Source: Acidimicrobiales bacterium (lineage in GTDB: Bacteria; Actinomycetota; Acidimicrobiia; Acidimicrobiales; JABEUL01). From it: 10,510 nt of DNA. Positions 1-8,100 of the stretch are shown here, one piece after another. The DNA lies in assembly GCA_013044465.1 (NCBI GenBank), contig JABEUL010000132.1, forward strand, positions 1-10,510, in the 5' to 3' direction. Each line of letters opens with the position of its first letter. Position 1 is the stretch's first letter. The translations under genes and the position numbers were made by a program. The notes beneath the pieces were generated by a model, which saw nothing but the letters and a program-made list of their open reading frames with translations, was not told where the DNA came from and did no database searches.

Positions 1-1
1 C

Positions 2-124
2 AACTATAAATGGTCAGGATTAGCCTTCAAGGAGTGTGAAGTTGTGACGGCGATTTCCGTTTTTTGGCGGGTAGCGCGTTCAAACTTTCTTTACATGTTT
101 AAAAGACGAGGTGGCAGTAGTTAG
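2..124 (+). other. Open frame running in from the left edge, unrecognised
   Basis: A plus-strand frame is open from the window edge to a TAG at 122-124, about 40 residues (begins NYKWSGLAFKECEV, ends KRRGGSS). It could be the C-terminus of a gene that starts outside the window, but I recognise no family and a frame this short can be open by chance. It overlaps the next fragment in another frame, so at most one of the two is intact here. Confidence 0.15.
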
Positions 125-266
125 ACCACAAGCGGTGAGACTTGATGTAGAGCGCAAACGAATTACGGATGCAGTTCGTATGGCAACGTATAATGCTGAA
201 TCAGCATTAGCCCGGCTCATAGCACCTCACTATGCGAGATCCCACCGTTTTCCAACTGCTTTCTAA
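75..266 (+). pseudogene. Fragment of a mobile-element-associated protein
   Basis: The frame between the TAG at 72-74 and the TAA at 264-266 has no convincing start. Its middle part, about 111-240, reads like a real protein: VRPQAVRLDVERKRITDAV followed by RMATYNAESALARLIAPHYA. The ATYNAESALAR...PHYAR pattern resembles a conserved C-terminal region I associate with large transposase-like proteins in actinobacterial genomes. That is from memory, and I cannot name the family. After HYAR the sequence (SHRFPTAF, stop) stops resembling the pattern, so the homology appears to be cut near position 240. Both ends are missing, so this is a remnant. A minus-strand remnant begins at the same junction. 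Confidence 0.4.
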
Positions 267-360
267 AAGCTTCCAGAGCCTCATCTTTTTGAGCTCTCGA
301 AAAACGAACTTTCCATTTCTAATAATCTCCCTTTGACGCCCTCTAATTTTGTTCTTCATG
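217..360 (-). pseudogene. Frameshifted small gene remnant
   Basis: No single frame explains this stretch, but two frames joined at an A-run do. From ATG at 360 one frame reads MKNKIRGRQREIIRNGKF... to about 285. After a one-base shift in the AAAAA run near 285-290, the next frame reads KDEALEAFRKQLENGGISHS and stops at 217-219. The second part is charged and helical and looks more protein-like than the unshifted continuation, which ends CYEPG. An AGGGA motif lies about 10 bases before the ATG at 360; an earlier ATG at 407 has no ribosome site. The last residues overlap the plus-strand fragment, so the gene was probably truncated at about 240. It follows the operon in the same direction but belongs to no family I recognise. 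Confidence 0.3.
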
Positions 361-431
361 CGCCAACTTCCCTGATTGTGAGGGCTCTGCATAGATTTTC
401 TGTTCATGTCAGGAGTTCTGGAATCAGACCA

Positions 432-2579
432 TTATACAAAAATAGCAATAATTAATGTTGTGACAAAAGTGAATAGCACTAAGGTTGAGTAGTGTTTAAT
501 TCTTCCAGTGTGAAGTTTAGCGATGGTATTTGCGATACTTACAACTATTTTACCAATTGGCTCAAGAAAATAGCGATCAATAATATGGGATTCTTTTACA
601 TGCCGGTGAATGACGGATCGAAAGTGTTCATGTACTGCGTCACGTTCTTCGATAACAGTTCTATTATGTATAACTGATTGAAAGATAACGTTTACTGGCT
701 TTGCAAAAGCAGTAGATGTGTAAGTCATTTCAGGTAGTAACTTTCTCATGCCTCCGGTCCACGCAGGAACAGTTAGTTTTGTACGGTTTCTTGTTATTAT
801 CTTTACGGCTAGCCTAGTTAGTAATAACAACAATATAAGAACAAATACTCCATAAAAAGGTGAGGTTGCAAAAGTAACTGGGTTTGCTGTTCCACCTTGG
901 TGCAGAATTACCATACTGGACCCAGGTAAAGTATGTTGCCCAATTCCAGCACCAATATTTAGAAAGGATCTTTGAAAATTGGGGTTTAAGAAGGAATGTC
1001 CAATTTGTGAAAAAAATGGAGGAATAAGAGAATTAGATACAGCAACTGAATTTACACCAGGAGATAATGCCCTAGAAAATATAGGGATACAAATGGTTGG
1101 TAATATCCCTATTCCAATACAGAGCATTGCAAGTAACCCTAGGGAGTAACGCATAGAATGCGGGATCTCTTTTGCGTTTTTCGCAGTTTGCGTCCTAGGG
1201 TGTCCAAGGAATCCCATTGAAAATACACGAACAAAGCAAGTAATGCTAAGGGCAGCCGTAAGGCCGACAAAGACAGCTGCAATCGCGCATGCTAGCTCTA
1301 GTGCGGTTGAATGTAGTGTAGTTGCTTGGAGTAAAGTTTGAATTAAAAGCCACTCACTGGTGAAACCACTAAATGGAGGGAGTGCTGAAATTGATAACGC
1401 TCCAATTAAGAAAGTTCCAGAAGTCCAGGGCATTGCCTTAATTAAGCCACCGAGTTTATCAAGACTACGTGTATTAGTCTGACGATGAACTGCTGCCGCG
1501 CACAAGAAGAGTAATGCCTTATAAATCGAGTGATTAGTCATTTGAAATATGGCAACCATAAATCCAATCCCAGCTAGCACTGGAGCATGTGATGCTAAGA
1601 AGATCATGCCAGCACCAGTCGCGATTGTCATTAAACCCATATTTTCTGAGGAACTATGTGCTAATACAGTTTTTATATCGTCACTAATCGATGCATATAA
1701 AATTCCAAGAATTGCTGTTACAGTTCCTATGGTCATTACTGCTACACCTATCCAAACACTTCTTACTGGCAGGAGTACTACGTTTATTAAGAAGATTCCA
1801 TAGATTCCACAATTTAGTATGAATGCTGAAAGTAGTGCCGAAATAGGACCCGGTGCTTCTGGATGAGCCCTAGGGAGCCAAAAATTAACTGGAACTAAAC
1901 CTGTTTTGGTTGCAAACCCAAAAAAACTCAATACAAAAATGATTGCGCGTAGTCCAGGTGAAAATGATCCTGGATGAGCCAAAATACCAGAAAACTGAAG
2001 CGTGTGCGCATTAACGGCCAGTAAAATGAACGAGCCAAGAAATGCCAATGCACCAGTCTCACTAGTAATGAGCATGAGCCATCCTGCAGCAGGTCCTTTA
2101 TCGTTTTTATGCTCATATGCTACAAGAAGAGCACTTGTAACTGACATTAATTCCCAAGCAGTAAAAAAAGTGATGATATCGCCTGCTATAAGAATTAGTA
2201 CTATCGAAAACAATAGTGAGCTGTACCAAACTCCATAAAAACGAAGAGAGTAATTCTTGAGCATCTTCTCAAGATAACGTAAACTAAAAATCGAGATAGG
2301 AAGACAGACCAAGCCAAAAACAATTAGAAACATACCAGATAAACGATTTAATCGTAAACTTAAATGCCCAGCTAATGGAAGTGTAAGATAAGAAACACTA
2401 TGCTGGAGTGTCGGGTTCGCTAGCATTATCCACCCTGCAGCCAAAGCACACAGAGAAATGATAGATCCACCTACAGCTAATACGTGGCTAATATAGCTTC
2501 GTCTAACTAAGAGTGCACCAATAGCTGTAATTACACATGAACTTAGGCTAATAATTAACATAATGAGAGCCGCTGTCAT
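432..2579 (-). CDS. HyfB-like (NuoL-type) proton-pumping membrane subunit
   Basis: A 715-residue polytopic membrane protein of the Mrp-antiporter/NuoL family, close in length to HyfB (about 670). It should form one of the two ion-translocating modules of the complex in the cytoplasmic membrane. The key channel residues are visible: Glu143 in FFTAWELMSV, Lys225 in GFATKTGLVPVNFWLP, His350/Lys354 in NHSIYKALLF, and Glu409 in PPFSGFTSEW. The signature LPRAHPEAPGPISALLSA follows Lys225, and SSSENMG lies near 310. Roughly 14 helices are followed by a hydrophilic stretch (about 615-690) and a final helix ending IIAIFV. This resembles the HyfB C-terminal arm, which lies along the membrane. It is the last gene of the operon, starting 3 bp after the small-subunit stop with AGGA just upstream. 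Ion specificity (H+ or Na+) cannot be read from the sequence. Confidence 0.9.
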   Translation of the reverse strand: MTAALIMLIISLSSCVITAIGALLVRRSYISHVLAVGGSIISLCALAAGWIMLANPTLQHSVSYLTLPLAGHLSLRLNRLSGMFLIVFGLVCLPISIFSLRYLEKMLKNYSLRFYGVWYSSLLFSIVLILIAGDIITFFTAWELMSVTSALLVAYEHKNDKGPAAGWLMLITSETGALAFLGSFILLAVNAHTLQFSGILAHPGSFSPGLRAIIFVLSFFGFATKTGLVPVNFWLPRAHPEAPGPISALLSAFILNCGIYGIFLINVVLLPVRSVWIGVAVMTIGTVTAILGILYASISDDIKTVLAHSSSENMGLMTIATGAGMIFLASHAPVLAGIGFMVAIFQMTNHSIYKALLFLCAAAVHRQTNTRSLDKLGGLIKAMPWTSGTFLIGALSISALPPFSGFTSEWLLIQTLLQATTLHSTALELACAIAAVFVGLTAALSITCFVRVFSMGFLGHPRTQTAKNAKEIPHSMRYSLGLLAMLCIGIGILPTICIPIFSRALSPGVNSVAVSNSLIPPFFSQIGHSFLNPNFQRSFLNIGAGIGQHTLPGSSMVILHQGGTANPVTFATSPFYGVFVLILLLLLTRLAVKIITRNRTKLTVPAWTGGMRKLLPEMTYTSTAFAKPVNVIFQSVIHNRTVIEERDAVHEHFRSVIHRHVKESHIIDRYFLEPIGKIVVSIANTIAKLHTGRIKHYSTLVLFTFVTTLIIAIFV

Positions 2580-2582
2580 TTC

Positions 2583-3359
2583 CTAGTCTCTTTTCATCTC
2601 GGGAGGTTCAGTTTTGCTGGATATAATGCTTGCTGGCATTTGGCGACCGGTGATTGAGAATAAAGATTGTATAATTGTTAATGGCGTAGGAGGAGAACCC
2701 ATGACTTCGACGTCAACAGGGATAACGTTTTTAATTCCTGTACCACCAGTTAAACTCTTGGACCACATGTTACCACTTAAAGCGCAAGTTCCAACCGCAA
2801 TTACTATTTTTGGAGTAGGCATAGCTTCATAAGTTGCTTGTAGTGCATATTGCATTTGTCGAGTACCCGAACCTACTACCATCAAAACGTCTGCGTTTCT
2901 AGGAGTTGGTGTTATGAAAAAGCCGAATCTGTGCATATTGTAAAACGGATTATTCAGTTGACGTACTTCGTTGTAACAACCTCCGCAGTCACCAGCATCG
3001 ACTATTCGAATATGGATTGAGCGACGGAATTGATGTGGTAGAAGAACGGAATTGTCTGGATTACTCCAGCGCACACTCGGCTGGTCATTTGTCATGACAA
3101 TTGGTGAAAGATTATCTTCTACACATCGGTCACATCTAATGCAACGCTCAGGGTACACGTTTAACTTGTTATTTTCGTATACTAGGGCTTGAGTCGGACA
3201 TATAGAGACTAACTGAATAGCATTTTCACTAGATACTTGCTTTTTTACAAAAGGTAACCCTAAGGTTATGCCTTTAGTCAGCACTAGTCCGTCACTGTCG
3301 TATCTTTTCTCTGTTTTCTTGCGGTGGATAATCCCTCTTAAAATCCATGTATTCGTCAT
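2583..3359 (-). CDS. HyfI-like (NuoB-type) small subunit fused to a one-cluster HyfH-like ferredoxin domain
   Basis: A 258-residue electron-transfer subunit of the peripheral arm. Residues about 1-100 are a reduced HyfH-type ferredoxin. One Cys in ICPTQAL (C54) and the group CIRCDRC (C73, C76, C79) together make one complete [4Fe-4S] site; the ligands of the other cluster are gone. Residues about 110-245 are the NuoB/HyfI domain: C125 and C128 in DAGDCGGCYNEV, C192 in VGTCALSG, then GSPPTP where the family has GCPPxP. Ser222 (TCT at 2694-2696) therefore replaces the fourth ligand of the proximal cluster. In standard Hyf operons HyfH and HyfI are separate genes, so this is a fusion. AAGGAG six to seven bases before the ATG fixes the start. 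It lies 23 bp after the large-subunit gene. Confidence 0.88.
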   Translation of the reverse strand: MTNTWILRGIIHRKKTEKRYDSDGLVLTKGITLGLPFVKKQVSSENAIQLVSICPTQALVYENNKLNVYPERCIRCDRCVEDNLSPIVMTNDQPSVRWSNPDNSVLLPHQFRRSIHIRIVDAGDCGGCYNEVRQLNNPFYNMHRFGFFITPTPRNADVLMVVGSGTRQMQYALQATYEAMPTPKIVIAVGTCALSGNMWSKSLTGGTGIKNVIPVDVEVMGSPPTPLTIIQSLFSITGRQMPASIISSKTEPPEMKRD

Positions 3360-3382
3360 TTGGTACTCCTTGCAATTATTTG

Positions 3383-4999
3383 TTAACGATCATTTTCTCC
3401 AACTGAAAGCCCAAGGGTGGATAAGCATATAGGGAAATCTTGAAATGCAAATCCTTCTGTCGCTTTATGCAATCCATGCCAGTTTGCAAATGCGGGAGGC
3501 ATAATGCGTGTTCTTACAATTTTATTGTCTGAGTCTATCCGCACGAAAAAGAAATTTGCTCCTTGTGGAGCTTCCACCCATCCAAGAGCGGATTCTTGAA
3601 TGGCAACTTGTGGTAATTCTATTCGAGTTATTGAATATTTGCTGATTGCATTTGCAAATGTAGCGCACAACGAATTCGACTCCGCAATTTCGTCAAACAG
3701 TACCCTTAATCTTGCGTAGTTATCACCTTCAAAAAGAATTTGTTCTTGTATCCCATACTCGCTGTAGATCCCATATGGTAAACCTTTTCTTAAGTCCGAA
3801 GAAATACCTGAGGCACGTGCAATTGGACCGACTAGCCCATAAGTACTTATATCAGACTTATTCAATTTGCCGACCTGTTCTAAACGATCCAAGAAACTGC
3901 TTGAATGAGACAGAGCAATTTGTAAATCCATTAGTGACTCGGTAATGTCGTTAACCTCATTTGATGCTTGCTTGACGGGTTGATCGGAGATGTCACGTCG
4001 CATACCACCAGGGCATATCATATTGATACCGTACCGGTGTCCAGTTAATTTAGCAGTTAATCGAAGAAGTTCTTCCTCAGCGATTGAGACTTCGCTTGCA
4101 GCAATTCCTAAGGCAGTAGATTCAATTATTTCAGTAATTACTCCTGTATGATGTCGAATTCGTTCTAGCTCAGCCAAAAATCCACGTAGGATTAGAGCAC
4201 GATCTGGAATTGACACCCCGAATATTTTCTCTATTGCATTGCAATAAGTCACACCGTGAGAAATAGCGGTACTCTGGGCAAACCGTTCTGAGAGTAGTAA
4301 ACCTTCATCTATTGATTTTTGTTCAAATACTTTTTCAATTCCTTTATAGTTATAAAATAACCGAGGGTAGCTGCGAATCACTTCTTCGCCTACTGTTTCG
4401 ATTAGATAGTTCACCGGACTTGATATTCCTGAAAATACTGGTCCCACTGGCATTACAAATGCTCCAGGAGCAACGAGGATTCTTCGAGGTTTCCAGTCGC
4501 GTTCGTTTTGTTCTTCCAATGCCGCGGCACTTATAAATTGCCTTCTCATAGGCGAAAGACCTTCAATCCATTGTTCATCATGAAGTACGAAATCGCCGAG
4601 TCTCGGATGACCTTTAAAGTCAAGCTCAAAAACGTCTTCAATTTCACGTTCGTGCCAGTCAAATGCATGGACTGGCACACTAACGCTTTCAAAAGAAGTA
4701 TTATCTAAACTTTGACGTACAATTATATTAAACAATGAATTATGTTCCATGCTGTAAAGTACGTAACACAATTCCCATTCCGAGTCTGTTTCCTCCGCAA
4801 TGATACCTCCAGTTCTACAATGTTCAGTGTTGGCCAACCAGTCGCATATCGCTACAGTTTTATTAGCATGGCAAGTAATTATTATTTCATTATCACTTAG
4901 TCGTTGGACATCACAATCGGTGAAGTTTTCCAGGCGAGTCAGTAGAGTTTCAATGGTTTCATAGTTGGAAGTTTGTTTAGTAATTCTCATATCGTTCAT
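3383..4999 (-). CDS. HyfG-like large subunit (NuoC+NuoD fusion) lacking the Ni-Fe cysteines
   Basis: A 538-residue soluble subunit. Residues about 1-170 are NuoC-like, with HEREIEDVFELDFKGHPRLG near 116-135. Residues about 175-538 are NuoD/hydrogenase large-subunit-like, with GEEVIRSYPRLFYNYKGIEK, SERF...SHGVTYCNAIEKIFG, PDRALILRGFLAELERI and PGGMRRDI. Hydrogenases such as HycE have RVCGICGFAHS; here it is RFAQSTAISHG, so both N-terminal ligands are lost (A241, T244). HycE ends this domain LDPCYSCTDR; here it is LGLSVGENDR, so both C-terminal ligands are lost (S532, E535). The chain stops at that Arg, as in NuoD (GEVDR), with no extension for a maturation protease. It cannot be a normal [NiFe] hydrogenase. 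The Ehr type is the best assignment, and its substrate is unknown. The start is 15 bp after the upstream stop, with GAAAGAG before the ATG. Confidence 0.9.
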   Translation of the reverse strand: MNDMRITKQTSNYETIETLLTRLENFTDCDVQRLSDNEIIITCHANKTVAICDWLANTEHCRTGGIIAEETDSEWELCYVLYSMEHNSLFNIIVRQSLDNTSFESVSVPVHAFDWHEREIEDVFELDFKGHPRLGDFVLHDEQWIEGLSPMRRQFISAAALEEQNERDWKPRRILVAPGAFVMPVGPVFSGISSPVNYLIETVGEEVIRSYPRLFYNYKGIEKVFEQKSIDEGLLLSERFAQSTAISHGVTYCNAIEKIFGVSIPDRALILRGFLAELERIRHHTGVITEIIESTALGIAASEVSIAEEELLRLTAKLTGHRYGINMICPGGMRRDISDQPVKQASNEVNDITESLMDLQIALSHSSSFLDRLEQVGKLNKSDISTYGLVGPIARASGISSDLRKGLPYGIYSEYGIQEQILFEGDNYARLRVLFDEIAESNSLCATFANAISKYSITRIELPQVAIQESALGWVEAPQGANFFFVRIDSDNKIVRTRIMPPAFANWHGLHKATEGFAFQDFPICLSTLGLSVGENDR

Positions 5000-5014
5000 G
5001 GTCTCTTTCAGTTT

Positions 5015-6460
5015 TTAAACCTCATTTATCAAATTCAAAACTACATGGGGAAGTACAATTCCACCGATACCGATTACTGCGATTGTCGCAATTGTAACTG
5101 TTAATGTAGTCATTCGATCAAATTTAAGAATTCGTGTTGAGACATTGTTAATAGGTTCAGAAGAAACAATTACATCAGGTTTGTTTCCGAGCAATATTGG
5201 ATAGATTGCACGCGTAATAGCTGCAAATGAAATTACCACAAATAAAATAACGAAAGCTGCTACAACATAACTATTTTGTAATAAGGCACTTCTTAGAATC
5301 TGAAATTCGCCCACAAATATTAAAAATGGCGGTAGTCCTGCAATCATGATTCCACTTAAACCAAAAAGGAATGCTATTCTCCAATTGGACTTTATCAACC
5401 CGTTCATTTTATCTAGCTTTGAAGTTCCACAAATTGTTATGATAATACCAGCAGTGAAAAAACATGCTGCCTTTATGAAGGCTTGACCCATTAGTAAAAT
5501 TAGTGCTGCTTGTCTGCCTAAATGAGTTCCAAGACCTCCCGCGACAAGCATTAATCCCATTTGCTCAATAGTAGAATAAGCAAACATCCGTTTAATATCG
5601 TGGACTTGGACTAGCAAAAACGAGGCAGTTCCCAGGGTAAGAATACCAAATATAATAAACCAAGTATTTACTTGCAATTTAGCAATAGGATTGGCTATGA
5701 ATATGATTCGTAATAGTACTCCCATGACTGCAGTTGCTTCACCTGCAGATAATAACGCACATGCAGGTATTGGCGCCTGGCTATAGGCGTCAGGCAACCA
5801 AGTATGAAGCGGAACCAGACCCACCTTAGTTCCAAAACCAATTAGAATAAATACGATAGCCAATCGAGTTGGAATAACAGGCAAGTGCCCTATTGAAATG
5901 GCCAAATTGTGCCAAGTGAAACTAGAAATGCCTATATGTGATTCGCAGCCATCTAAAATTAAAAGTCCAAAGAGAGCAATAGCTGATCCAGTTAAAGCAA
6001 GAATAGCGTACTTCCAAGCAGCACCCGATGCAGCTTTTGATCCATCTTCGCCCACAAGCAGTATTGAAAATAATGTTGTGAGCTCAATTGCAATCCACAT
6101 CAGAATAAGATCCGACATCAGTGGAATAAGGCACATAGAAGCAAAAAATAAATTAATACTTACCCAGTACCGTCTGATGCGAAATACAGTAGTTAAGCGT
6201 GATCTCATATAACCAAAAGAGAATATGAAAGTAAGCAAGCCCACACCAGAAATAATTACGATGAAAAAACGGGAAAGAGAATCATTTTCAATAAAAGATG
6301 GTGCACCTACGGCTAACCCGTTTAGAACCCAGATCCAAGTCAGAATCACTACTGCAACACCAGAAGCTATCGTAACTAGCGCACTAAGCGAAAACCTACG
6401 AGAAAATAATGTAATTAACCCTGCAGCTACTGGAATCATTATTAGAAAAATCGGAATCAT
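5015..6460 (-). CDS. HyfF-like (NuoN/NuoM-type) proton-pumping membrane subunit
   Basis: A 481-residue membrane protein of the antiporter-like complex I family with about 14 helices; it is the second predicted ion channel of the complex. Channel residues seen are Glu126 in MWIAIELTTLFSILL, Lys212 in FGTKVGLVPLHTWLPDAYSQAP, Lys330 in MGQAFIKAACFF, and Glu385 in PPFLIFVGEFQIL. The motif STIEQMG sits near 297-302, where the family often has SSIEQMG. The position usually occupied by His in the NHAxxK motif is Gln326, a mild departure. There is no long C-terminal arm, which distinguishes it from the HyfB-like subunit. Its ATG overlaps the stop of the HyfE-like gene by 4 bp (ATGA), which points to translational coupling. 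Confidence 0.9.
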   Translation of the reverse strand: MIPIFLIMIPVAAGLITLFSRRFSLSALVTIASGVAVVILTWIWVLNGLAVGAPSFIENDSLSRFFIVIISGVGLLTFIFSFGYMRSRLTTVFRIRRYWVSINLFFASMCLIPLMSDLILMWIAIELTTLFSILLVGEDGSKAASGAAWKYAILALTGSAIALFGLLILDGCESHIGISSFTWHNLAISIGHLPVIPTRLAIVFILIGFGTKVGLVPLHTWLPDAYSQAPIPACALLSAGEATAVMGVLLRIIFIANPIAKLQVNTWFIIFGILTLGTASFLLVQVHDIKRMFAYSTIEQMGLMLVAGGLGTHLGRQAALILLMGQAFIKAACFFTAGIIITICGTSKLDKMNGLIKSNWRIAFLFGLSGIMIAGLPPFLIFVGEFQILRSALLQNSYVVAAFVILFVVISFAAITRAIYPILLGNKPDVIVSSEPINNVSTRILKFDRMTTLTVTIATIAVIGIGGIVLPHVVLNLINEV

Positions 6461-7146
6461 GGTGTCTCTCTTGTTAGGACATCTATTTCAGATATATCTG
6501 TCGAGTCGTGCTCATGGTACATGATCTGCGCTACAAGAGTAACAGTGACTGCTAAAACCATAACATCAAACGTGGTACCAAGTTCTACAAATACTGAAGG
6601 TATCGGTGCAATAGCGATACCCACGAGTTGCACAGAGTTTTCAAGGGCTAAAAGTGCAATAAGCTGCGGTAGCGTTTCCTTACGATTTACAAGAGTCAGT
6701 AAGCCAATTAGAAATGAAGCCATACCAAAAGCTAGATCAATATGTTCTTTAGCATTTAATCCAACATCAACTAATCGCAACATGCTAGCTGAGGCAATAA
6801 GCGTCAGTAAAATTCCTGAAATTAGAGCTAGTGGGATCGGCAAAGACTGATTAATTTCGCGTTTTTGAAAGACTTTGTCAGGCATTAGCCGTTTTAAGAT
6901 AATTGGAAGTAATATGGCTTTAGACAGTAAGGTAATACCTGCAAAAATTAGTAAATCAATTCCGCCATAATCAATCCAGGAAATTACAGCAGAACTAGCT
7001 AGGCATACCGTCTGTATTGCAAATATTCTAAGATATGATTGAATCTGCCTGGTTGCGAGCATCGCAAACGAACTAAGAAGAAAGAGACTTCCGATTAGCG
7101 AATTTAAGCTATTACTTGAAGATCCGTGAACGCTCATTATTACCAT
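6457..7146 (-). CDS. HyfE-like (NuoK-related) membrane subunit
   Basis: A 229-residue, largely hydrophobic protein with about six to seven helices, near the length of HyfE (about 216). HyfE contains a NuoK-like part and contributes to the link between the soluble arm and the pumps. Family-like features include a Ser/Asn-rich short N-terminus, LLIFAGITLLSKAILLPIIL near 65-85, and the later segment PQLIALLALENSVQLVGIAI with an acidic residue (Glu in ALENS) inside a helix. The sequence alone would be weak, but its position between HyfC-like and HyfF-like genes makes the assignment firm. It begins 6 bp after the HyfC-like stop. A second ATG three codons in (7137) is possible. It corresponds to the HycP-type gene of the mycobacterial cluster. 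Confidence 0.8.
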   Translation of the reverse strand: MVIMSVHGSSSNSLNSLIGSLFLLSSFAMLATRQIQSYLRIFAIQTVCLASSAVISWIDYGGIDLLIFAGITLLSKAILLPIILKRLMPDKVFQKREINQSLPIPLALISGILLTLIASASMLRLVDVGLNAKEHIDLAFGMASFLIGLLTLVNRKETLPQLIALLALENSVQLVGIAIAPIPSVFVELGTTFDVMVLAVTVTLVAQIMYHEHDSTDISEIDVLTRETP

Positions 7147-7152
7147 AAGTAA

Positions 7153-8100
7153 TTACACCGTGAATAGCTGTACAACTACTGCAACTACTGCAATACTCAA
7201 AGAAACCATTAAAAATTCTGTGATTCTAAATAGTCGCAATTTCGAAAGTGAGGAGTCAACTGCAATTATTAATAATGATGCTATAATAACTTTTAACAAG
7301 ATCAGCGGTATTGCCAAAACAACTTGTATTAAATTTGTTGTACTTGCCAGTCCCCACGGGGACGCTAATACATTTGAAAATACTATCAGTAGGACAAATA
7401 ACTTCATGTTTGATCCCCACAAATAAAGAGCAGCTGATGGTCCAGAGTATTCCAATGTTTTGGATTCATCGATCATTGCCAACTCAAAGTGACCAGACGG
7501 GTTGTCGACTGGCAGGTGTCCAGTTTCAGCGACAATTAGCATAAAAAACGCAACAAGAATAAGAATATGTGATGGGGAAACAAAAGCACCTAAAGTTGTC
7601 CAGTGCTGTTGCACTATGTAAGGTATCGTAGATCCTGCTACAAAAGAGATTGTGTAAAAAACTATTATAAAAACAGGTTCAGCAAGAAATGATACCATTC
7701 TGGTTCTGCTAGCCCCTATGGGACCGTATGGGTTGCCACCATCAACTGCCGCACATGTTGCAAAAAAGCTGCTGAGCGCTAGTACGAAACCAACTCCTAC
7801 CATATCGGCCATGAATGCCAAAAATAGGGGATAATCCGTTAGAACGGGAATAAGTAATGAAACAAAAATCGGTGTTACAAAAACTATATAAGGAGTGAAT
7901 CTAGAAATCCACGAACTTGTTTCAGAGACCACTTCATCTTTAGCAAAAAACTTAATAATGTTTCGGTATGGCTGTAAAACACTCGGACCTTGACGGGATT
8001 GAAGTCGCTCTTTACCTTTGGTAATTATACCAGATATAAGTGGCGAAAATATCATAACCACGATAACTTGAACTATATTGTATGCAATATAGGGAGTCAT
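7153..8100 (-). CDS. HyfC-like (NuoH-type) membrane anchor subunit
   Basis: A protein of about 315 residues with about eight helices, matching HyfC/HycD (about 315). NuoH-family proteins join the peripheral arm to the membrane arm and carry charged residues that pass redox energy to the pumps. Motifs, numbered from the TTG at 8109: KERLQSRQGPSVLQPYRNII (34-52), the loop VDGGNPYGPIGASRTRMVSF, AEPVFIIVFYTISF, and the strongly conserved AETGHLPVDNPSGHFELAM (194-212) followed by IDESKTLEYSGP. It is the first gene of the operon. The start is uncertain. ATG at 8100 is given here, but TTG at 8109 is in frame and would add three residues. Neither has a strong ribosome site; GATGAG lies 6 bases before the TTG. 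Confidence 0.88.
   Translation of the reverse strand: MTPYIAYNIVQVIVVMIFSPLISGIITKGKERLQSRQGPSVLQPYRNIIKFFAKDEVVSETSSWISRFTPYIVFVTPIFVSLLIPVLTDYPLFLAFMADMVGVGFVLALSSFFATCAAVDGGNPYGPIGASRTRMVSFLAEPVFIIVFYTISFVAGSTIPYIVQQHWTTLGAFVSPSHILILVAFFMLIVAETGHLPVDNPSGHFELAMIDESKTLEYSGPSAALYLWGSNMKLFVLLIVFSNVLASPWGLASTTNLIQVVLAIPLILLKVIIASLLIIAVDSSLSKLRLFRITEFLMVSLSIAVVAVVVQLFTV

Noticed and set aside
207..407. Unshifted 66-residue minus-strand frame starting at 407
   Set aside because: There is no ribosome site at 407, and its second half reads unlike a protein; the frame one base away reads better. It is reported as a frameshifted remnant instead.
370..431. Rho-independent terminator after the operon
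   Set aside because: No stable GC-rich stem followed by a T-run is visible downstream of the HyfB-like stop on the minus strand.
3383..4999. Annotation as an active formate hydrogenlyase / hydrogenase-4 large subunit
   Set aside because: All four metal-binding cysteines are absent and no formate dehydrogenase gene is near, so hydrogen production cannot be supported.
5898..6850. Plus-strand frames of about 100 residues opposite the HyfF- and HyfE-like genes
   Set aside because: They are antisense to strongly supported membrane protein genes, have no ribosome sites, and have compositions expected from the complementary strand of hydrophobic codons.
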